Assembly: GCA_029948415.1 (NCBI GenBank)
Contig: JAJIZT010000003.1
Location: 101,429 to 165,428 of the forward strand
Length of the DNA stretch: 64,000 nucleotides
Reading direction: 5' to 3'
Origin: Cenarchaeum symbiont of Oopsacas minuta
Lineage (GTDB): Archaea > Thermoproteota > Nitrososphaeria > Nitrososphaerales > Nitrosopumilaceae
Under the pieces are notes generated by a model, which made no database searches, was not told where the DNA came from, and saw nothing but the letters and a program-made list of their open reading frames with translations. Below are positions 59,601 to 64,000 of the stretch, piece by piece; position 1 is the stretch's first letter; every line of letters begins with the position of its first letter. The translations under genes were made by a program, and so were the position numbers.

Positions 59601-62600
59601 AATTCTGAATCTATCCCAACTGTAATAATAAATGGTCGCAGTCTTGTTGCATCTATAACAGTTCCATCTACTCCAATAGAAGAGTATGCAACATTTAGCA
59701 TTTTAGTTATAAATTCACTAGGCCTCTCACTAGAGATAACACAAGATGATCTACCATCAGACCCAAATATCTTTGTCGATACAATACCTCCAAGAATATC
59801 TCTAATATCCTCTGCAAACTATACAATACTGCAAAACACCGCAGACCCAGTCATTCCAGGTGCAATCGTAATTGATGGTGATCCAAATTACTCGGGTAGT
59901 TATACTGTTACCACAAATGACACACTTGATACAAGTATACTAGGATCTACTGTTCTCTATACATATACTGCAGATGCAGATGCAGCAGGTAATCCAGGTG
60001 AGAGTATAAACAGAACTGTCACTATTGTAAACGCAGGATCAATTACAGTTACAAGCCTGAATGCCACAAGTACTAGCGGCAACAATTACGCTAGAGCAGG
60101 TCAAATAGTATCCATCACATTGACCACAGATGGCACAGACCTTGGAAATGTAACTGGCCACATACTCGGCAGAACTTTTACATCTAGTACATTCAGTGGT
60201 TCTAGTGCAGAATTTAACAGCACTATACAAACAGGTGATGATGGAAACCTCGTATTTGATATCACTGTAACAAACTCTAGTGGATACGCAATCAGAATTA
60301 CACAAAATGACATTGCCGGTGACTCTATAATTTTAGACACTATAGCACCCACTATAACACTCAATGGAGAAGATGACATCATTGTAATACAAAATACCAC
60401 ATATACTGACCTTGGAGCAACAGCAACAGATGCATCATACGGCACACAAACAATTACAGGTACTGGAACAGTAAACACAAACACACTAGGCACATATACT
60501 CTATCATACACGGCACCAGATGACCTAGCTGGCAATCTAGGTCCAACCATAACAAGAACTGTCAGCGTCAAAGATCTCCCACCGATTGCATTATCTACAA
60601 TACAGTTAGCTAAACTTGGTGTCTCTCCAGTATCCTCCATAACCGATGGCACAGACTATCCAGAACTAGACGGCGCATCCAGCATCACCACCACTCAAAT
60701 AGACGGCTCTACATACGCCCTAGTGGCAGCAAATGGAGATGATGGCGTCCAAATAATAAACATTAGCAACCCAGCATCCCCATCCCCAATAGCTGCCTTA
60801 ACAGACGGCACAGGTGGATATCGAGTACTAGACGGCGCATCCAGCATTACCACCACTCAAATAGACGGCTCTACATACGCCCTAGTGGCAGCATTTACTG
60901 ATGATGGCGTCCAAATAATAAACATTAGCAACCCAGCATCCCCATCTCCAATAGCTGCCATAACCGATGGCATAAACTATCCAGAACTAGGTGGCGCATC
61001 CAGCATCACCACCACTCAAATAGACGGCTCTACATACGCCCTAGTGGCAGCATTTAATGATGACGGCGTCCAAATAATAAACATCACCAACCCAGCATCC
61101 CCATCCCCAATAGCTGATATAACCGACGGTACAGACTATACAGAACTAGATGGCGCATCTAGCATCACCACCACCAAAATAGATGGTTCCACATACGCCC
61201 TAGTGGCAGCACAAACTGATTTTGGCGTCCAAATAATAAACATCACCAACCCAGCATCCCCATCCCCAATAGCTGATATAACAGACGGTGCAGACTATCC
61301 AGAACTATTCGGCGCATCCGGCATCACCACCACCCAAATAGATGGCTCCACATACGCCCTAGTGACAGCATTATTTGATGCTGGTGTCCAAATAATAGAC
61401 ATCACCAACCCAGCATCCCCATCTCCAATAGCTGATATAACAGACGGTACAGACTATCCAGAACTAGCTGGTGCATACAGCATCACCACCACCAAAATAG
61501 ATGGTTCCATATACGCCCTAGTGACAGCACAAAGTGATAATGGCGTCCAAATAATAGACATCACCAACCCAGCATCCCCATCTCCAATAGCTGATATAAC
61601 AGACGGCGCAGACTATCCAGAACTAAATGGTGCAACTAGCATCACCACCACCAAAATAGATGGTACCACATACGCCCTAGTGACAGCACAAAGTGATGAT
61701 GGCGTCCAAATAATAAAACTTGGAAATCTACCACCAGTTCTTCCTCTATCAATCTATACTAGTACAAACAATGCATATGCAAATACAGGCGATACATTGA
61801 CTATAGAATTATACGTAAATGATACAATAGCCACGCATACTGCAAACATTGCAAATCTATCAACTCCAACGATAAATACAAATGATGGCAATCTTGTAGC
61901 ATCGATAACAATTCCATCTAGTCCAATAGAAGAATATGCAACATTTGCCATTACAGTTGCAAACTCGCTAGGTGTCTCGTTGGATATAACACAAAATGAT
62001 CTACCATCAGATTCAAACATCTTTGTCGATACAATACCTCCAAGAATATCTCTAATATCCTCTGCAAACTATACAGTATTGCAAAACACCACAGACCCAT
62101 TCATTCCAGGTGCAACTGTAAACGACGGTGATCCAAACTATTCTGGCAACTATAATGTTACCACAAATGGCACACTTGACACAAGTACAAAAGGCTCTAC
62201 TGTTCTCTATACATACACTGCTGATACAGATGGGGCAGGTAATCCAGGTCAGAGTACAACTAGAACAGTTACTGTCATAGACGCTGAACCAATTACAGTT
62301 ACAGATCTAACTGTCTCAAGTAACAGCGGCAACGACAACAATTACGCTAGAGCAGGTCAAACAATAACCATCACATTGATCACAGATGGCACAGACCTTG
62401 GAAATGTCACAGGTACCATACTCGGCAGAGAATTTACATCTTTTAATTTTTCTGGTAGCGCAATATTTCGCAGCACTGTACAAACAGGTGATGATGGAGA
62501 CCTCGTATTTGATATTACCGTAACAAACTCTACTGGACACGCAATCAGAATTACACAAAATGACATTGTTCGTGACTCTATAATTTTAGACACTATCGCA

Positions 62601-64000
62601 CCTACCATCACACTCAACGGTTCTTATAATACCATATCTAGACTTGGAACTCTATTTACAGACAAGGGCGCTATTGCAACAGATGCATCATATGATATAC
62701 AGACAGTTACAGGTACTGGCACAGTAAACACAAACGCACTAGGCACTTATACTCTATCATACACGGCACCAGATGATCCAGCTGGTAATGTAGGTTCTAC
62801 CATAACAAGACTCGTCCACGTACAAGATCTCCCACCTATTGCATTATCTGACAAGAGATACAACCTTGACGTATCTCCAATAATAGCCATAACCGACGGC
62901 ACAGATGGCTATGAAGAGCTAAATGGTTCACGCCTCATCACAACCACCAAAATAGATGGCTCCACATACGCCCTAGTGGCAGCACATAGTGATCATGGCA
63001 TCCAAATAATAAATATCAGCAACCCTGAAACCCCATCTGCAGTATCTGCCATAAACAGCTCAGACTATCCAGATCTAATCCGTCCAACTGATATTGTGAC
63101 CACTCAAATAGACGGTTCCACATACGCCCTAGCTATATCAACAGGCAGTTCCAGCGTCATTATAATAGACATCAGCAACCCTGCAAACCCATCTTTGGCA
63201 TCAATCTATTCAGAATTACACATCCCAACCTACATCACCACCACTCAAATAGACGGTTCCACATACGCACTAGTGTCATCATACGGCGGGGATCACATCC
63301 ATATAATAGACATCAGCAACCCTGCAAACCCATCTCTAGCATCAAATATAATCAACAGTACAGAGTATCCAAATCTAGATGGCCCACGCAACATCGCAAT
63401 ACCCCAGATAGATGGTTCAACATACGCCCTAGTGACATCATTTCTTACTGATACCATCCAAATAATAGAGATCAACACTCATGCATTTCCATCCCCAGTA
63501 TCCTCCATAACCGACGGTGTCATCTATCCAAATCTAGATGGCCCATTTGACATTACAACTCTACAAATAGACAACTCTACATACGCCCTAGTGACAGCAC
63601 TAGTTGATAATAGCATCCAAATAATAGACATAACAAACCCCACAAACCCATCCCCAGTAACAAACATCACCAACAGCACAGAGTATCCAATACTAGAAAG
63701 CCCACGTAGCATCGCAATTACCCATATAGATGACTCTATCTATGCCCTAACGACATCCGATGCTAATGGCGTACAGATAATAGATATTACAAACCCCGTA
63801 TCTCCATCTCCTGTAACAAGTATAACTGATGGTGAAGAGTATCCAGCACTAGAGGGCTCGAAAAGTATCACAACTGCCCATATAGATGACTCTACATACG
63901 CCCTAGTTGCATCAGATATTGATCATGGCATCCAGATAATAAAACTCGAGCATATTGTAGAGACAGTACCACCTCTGTCTATTACAGGTGATACAAACGG
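53685..64000 (+). CDS. giant secreted beta-propeller/Ig-repeat surface protein (3' end outside window)
   Basis: One frame is open from 53655 to the right edge: at least 3,438 codons from GTG 53685 (TTG 53679 is the alternative; no in-frame ATG lies near). The N-terminus MITIFALVLLSPLPF is a signal peptide. Then come five super-repeats of about 750 residues, each opening with DLPPIAL-like sequence. In each, seven 53-residue blades (consensus: TDG..YPEL..A..ITTT.IDG / STYALVAA...DGVQIINITN / PASPSP) match LVIVD-type repeats and predict a seven-bladed propeller. Four Ig-like domains follow, alternating an A-type (ending ITQNDI...DTIAP) with a DUF5011-like type (GTYTLSYTAPNDLAGN). Most blades carry an Asn-Ile-Thr N-glycosylation sequon. 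I noticed no Cys in the parts I translated. Likely an extracellular adhesin or fibre; ligand unknown. The C-terminal anchor is beyond the window. Confidence 0.9.
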   Translation, partial: MITIFALVLLSPLPFISPFDYHVQDTTVQSLFGQSYHDIIKTRNAYAQDLPPIALSDIQYGGFGASPVSFITNGTEYPTLDATVDITTTQIDGSTYALVTAFNDDSLQIIDITNPASPSPVTSITDSTEYPELDAASGITTTKIDGSTYALVTSVNDDGVQIINITNPASPSPIADITDGADYPELDGATRITTTQIDGSTYALVAANRDNGVQIINITNPSDPSPTADINQDAEYPLLDFPIYLTTTQIDGSTYALVTAFSDDSLQIINITNPASPSLVSNITDGADYPELDGASGITTVQIDGTTYALVAANRDNGVQIINITNPASPSPVANITDGREYEKLDRASDITTTQINGITYALVTAFDDNSVQIIDITTPASPSPVAAITDGIEYPELEGASDITTTQINGITYALVTARSDDGVQIIKLGEIQIGTVTPLSINTSTNNAYANTGDTLTIELNVNNTIATHTANIVNLSTPTITTNGSSLVASITIPSSPIEEYATFIITVANSLGVSLDITQNDLPSDPNIFVDTIPPRISLISSANYTVLQNTTNLVIPGAIVIDGDPNYSGTFTVTTNDTLDTSTIGSTVLYTYTADTDGAGNLGQSTTRTVTVIDAEPITVTDLTVSSNSGNDNNYARAGQTITITLTTDGTDIGNVTGTILGREFTSFNFSGSAIFRSTIQTGDDGDLVFDITVTNSTGHAIRITQNDIASDSIILDTIAPTITLNGLSNIISSLGVPFADPGAIATDTSYGTQLVTSTDPVNTNALGTYTLSYTAPNDLAGNPGPTITRTVSVQDLPPIALFGMPLGKLGVSPVSSITDSANYPELAGATSITTTQIDGSTYALVAAQNDDGVQIINISNPASPSPIADITDGTDYPELSTPLGITTTKIDGSTYALVAAFTDDGVQIIDISNPASPSPIADITDGTDYPELNGASSITTTQIDGSTYALVTSNNDDGVQIINISNPASPSPIADITDGTDYPELNNPLGITTTKIDGSTYALVAAQIDDGVQIIDITNPASPSPIADITDGTDYPELNGAYSITTTQIDGSTYALVASQIDNGVQIIDISNPASPSPIANITDGTDYPELDGATSITTTKIDGSTYALVAAQDDNGVQIINITNPASPSPIANITDGTDYPELNGASGITTTKIDGSTYALVAARFDNGVQIIKLGNLPPVIPLSIYTSTNNAYANTGDTLTIELNVNDTIATHTANIANLSTPTITTNDGNLVASITIPSSPIEEYATFAITVANSLGVSLDITQNDLPSDSNIFIDTIPPTISLISSANYTVLQNTTDPFIPGAIVTDGDPNYSGTFTVTTNGTLDTSTKGSTVLYTYTADTDGAGNLGQSTTRTVTVIDAEPITVTDLTVASNGINNYARAGQTITITLTTDGTDIETATGTILGREFTSFNFSGNAIFRSTVQTGDDGDLVFDITITNSTRHAIRITQNDIAGDSIILDTIAPTITLNGLSNMPSSLGVPFADPGAIATDTSYGTQLVTSTDPVNTNTLGTYTLSYTAPNDLAGNLGPTITRTVSVQDIQPIALSDIQYGLVASPVSSITKDTNYPILDGSYGIAITQINDFTYALVAAFNDDGVQIINITTPTSPSNVTHITSSGFSGLIGPLGIATTEINDYTYAIVAGHLSAIEVVNITTPTKPSSTYTIRNSNDVFATRSAEITTTQIDGSTYSLHTSPPLHYIEMINITDPTRISEPISLINSSDYPAFNGPFGITTTQIDGSTYALVTAYDDDAVQIINITNPASIYPVYAITNSTEYPELDGARSITTTQIDGSTYALVTAVLDDGVQIINITTPTSPTPVASITNSSDYPALGGARSITTTQIENSTYALVTAFTDDSVQIIDITNPASPSPVTSITDSTEYPELDGVSSITTTKIDGITYALVTAYIDDGVQIIKLVKAPTGETTTPLSIKSSSGAYANSSDTLTIELNIDSIIYSYVANIINSESIPTVIINGRSLVASITVPSTPIEEYATFSILVINSLGLSLEITQDDLPSDPNIFVDTIPPRISLISSANYTILQNTADPVIPGAIVIDGDPNYSGSYTVTTNDTLDTSILGSTVLYTYTADADAAGNPGESINRTVTIVNAGSITVTSLNATSTSGNNYARAGQIVSITLTTDGTDLGNVTGHILGRTFTSSTFSGSSAEFNSTIQTGDDGNLVFDITVTNSSGYAIRITQNDIAGDSIILDTIAPTITLNGEDDIIVIQNTTYTDLGATATDASYGTQTITGTGTVNTNTLGTYTLSYTAPDDLAGNLGPTITRTVSVKDLPPIALSTIQLAKLGVSPVSSITDGTDYPELDGASSITTTQIDGSTYALVAANGDDGVQIINISNPASPSPIAALTDGTGGYRVLDGASSITTTQIDGSTYALVAAFTDDGVQIINISNPASPSPIAAITDGINYPELGGASSITTTQIDGSTYALVAAFNDDGVQIINITNPASPSPIADITDGTDYTELDGASSITTTKIDGSTYALVAAQTDFGVQIINITNPASPSPIADITDGADYPELFGASGITTTQIDGSTYALVTALFDAGVQIIDITNPASPSPIADITDGTDYPELAGAYSITTTKIDGSIYALVTAQSDNGVQIIDITNPASPSPIADITDGADYPELNGATSITTTKIDGTTYALVTAQSDDGVQIIKLGNLPPVLPLSIYTSTNNAYANTGDTLTIELYVNDTIATHTANIANLSTPTINTNDGNLVASITIPSSPIEEYATFAITVANSLGVSLDITQNDLPSDSNIFVDTIPPRISLISSANYTVLQNTTDPFIPGATVNDGDPNYSGNYNVTTNGTLDTSTKGSTVLYTYTADTDGAGNPGQSTTRTVTVIDAEPITVTDLTVSSNSGNDNNYARAGQTITITLITDGTDLGNVTGTILGREFTSFNFSGSAIFRSTVQTGDDGDLVFDITVTNSTGHAIRITQNDIVRDSIILDTIAPTITLNGSYNTISRLGTLFTDKGAIATDASYDIQTVTGTGTVNTNALGTYTLSYTAPDDPAGNVGSTITRLVHVQDLPPIALSDKRYNLDVSPIIAITDGTDGYEELNGSRLITTTKIDGSTYALVAAHSDHGIQIINISNPETPSAVSAINSSDYPDLIRPTDIVTTQIDGSTYALAISTGSSSVIIIDISNPANPSLASIYSELHIPTYITTTQIDGSTYALVSSYGGDHIHIIDISNPANPSLASNIINSTEYPNLDGPRNIAIPQIDGSTYALVTSFLTDTIQIIEINTHAFPSPVSSITDGVIYPNLDGPFDITTLQIDNSTYALVTALVDNSIQIIDITNPTNPSPVTNITNSTEYPILESPRSIAITHIDDSIYALTTSDANGVQIIDITNPVSPSPVTSITDGEEYPALEGSKSITTAHIDDSTYALVASDIDHGIQIIKLEHIVETVPPLSITGDTN
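53826..56081 (+). repeat. super-repeat 1 (752 residues)
   Basis: Seven propeller blades to about 54970 (TYALV cores near 53960, 54120, 54290, 54450, 54610, 54770 and 54930). Four Ig-like domains follow: A-type, DUF5011-like, A-type, DUF5011-like. Confidence 0.85.
56082..58325 (+). repeat. super-repeat 2 (748 residues)
   Basis: Seven blades (cores near 56220, 56380, 56540, 56700, 56860, 57020 and 57180; successive blades measured 159 nt apart), then the same four Ig-like domains. The Ig part is nearly identical in DNA to that of super-repeats 1 and 4. Confidence 0.85.
58326..60569 (+). repeat. super-repeat 3 (748 residues), more divergent
   Basis: Seven blades (cores near 58460, 58620, 58780, 58930, 59090, 59250 and 59410). 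Blades 2 and 3 are the most altered (YTYAIVAG, STYSLHTS). The Ig-like part (59470-60569) is also less like the others. Confidence 0.8.
60570..62822 (+). repeat. super-repeat 4 (751 residues)
   Basis: Seven blades (cores near 60710, 60880, 61030, 61190, 61350, 61510 and 61670) and four Ig-like domains. Long stretches repeat super-repeat 2 almost base for base, for example 61745-62010 against 57250-57520. Confidence 0.85.
62823..64000 (+). repeat. super-repeat 5, cut by the window edge
   Basis: Seven blades (cores near 62960, 63120, 63255, 63420, 63580, 63730 and 63900), all more diverged from the consensus than blocks 1, 2 and 4. The first Ig-like domain begins at about 63960 (PPLSITGDTN). 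Confidence 0.75.

Noticed and set aside
53819-63712. Many minus-strand open frames of 60-250 codons opposite the giant gene
   Set aside because: They repeat with the super-repeat period, share the same composition artefact, and the plus frame is continuous; they are shadows of the repeats.
53826-64000. CRISPR array
   Set aside because: Regular repeats are 159-nt coding units inside one frame, not 25-40 bp repeats separated by unique spacers; no cas genes in the window.

Overview
The window looks like a piece of an AT-rich thaumarchaeal (Nitrososphaerota) chromosome. The evidence is a set of archaeal genes (pelota, Cdc48, TATA-binding protein, archaeal L2, GatD, an Ncs6-type tRNA thiolase, 7S SRP RNA), a tetraether-lipid-synthase-like radical SAM protein, a membrane-anchored blue copper protein, and archaeal TATA boxes about 25-28 nt upstream of many start codons, which implies mostly leaderless mRNAs. 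The lineage is an inference from gene content; no ammonia-oxidation gene is present to prove it.

Layout. 1-9083 is conserved core: the end of a surface protein, pelA, cutA, a site-2 protease, ncsA, SRP RNA, acyP, rpl2 and cdc48. 9105-14232 is a glycan cluster with two GT4 glycosyltransferases, a nucleotide-sugar dehydrogenase and an asparagine-synthase-like amidotransferase that lacks its glutaminase domain. 14265-14520 is a composite insertion-sequence scar. 14598-22720 is core metabolism and regulation: gatD, yjbQ, a DtxR-TrmB regulator pair beside a Tes-like radical SAM gene, ilvE, an exonuclease-like protein, a cupredoxin and two 53-residue Cys-rich proteins. 22761-29982 is accessory: decayed insertion sequences, then a three-gene type IIS restriction-modification operon (AlwI/PleI-type nuclease plus two adenine methylases), a tandem 90-bp miniature element and two orphan small genes.

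30252-33772 carries mtnA, nadE and lysC. 33805-39242 is an IS graveyard (IS630, IS110, IS5-like and an archaeal IS6-like fragment) ending at tRNA-Val. 39286-42531 returns to core genes (tRNA-Val, a DegT aminotransferase, tbp). A second decayed IS5-like copy follows, then livG/livF-type ATPases, ctaB with an Lrp regulator, tRNA-Thr, asd and a radical SAM gene (45194-50543). 50552-53631 is a nested IS structure: an IS66-like element split by an apparently intact IS with a clean 3-bp target duplication.

From about 53680 to the right edge, one uninterrupted frame encodes more than 3,430 residues of a secreted surface protein. It has five super-repeats of about 750 residues, each a run of seven 53-residue LVIVD-like blades (a predicted seven-bladed propeller) followed by four Ig-like domains. 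This giant modular protein, whose promoter sits 15 bp from an IS end, is the most unusual object here.
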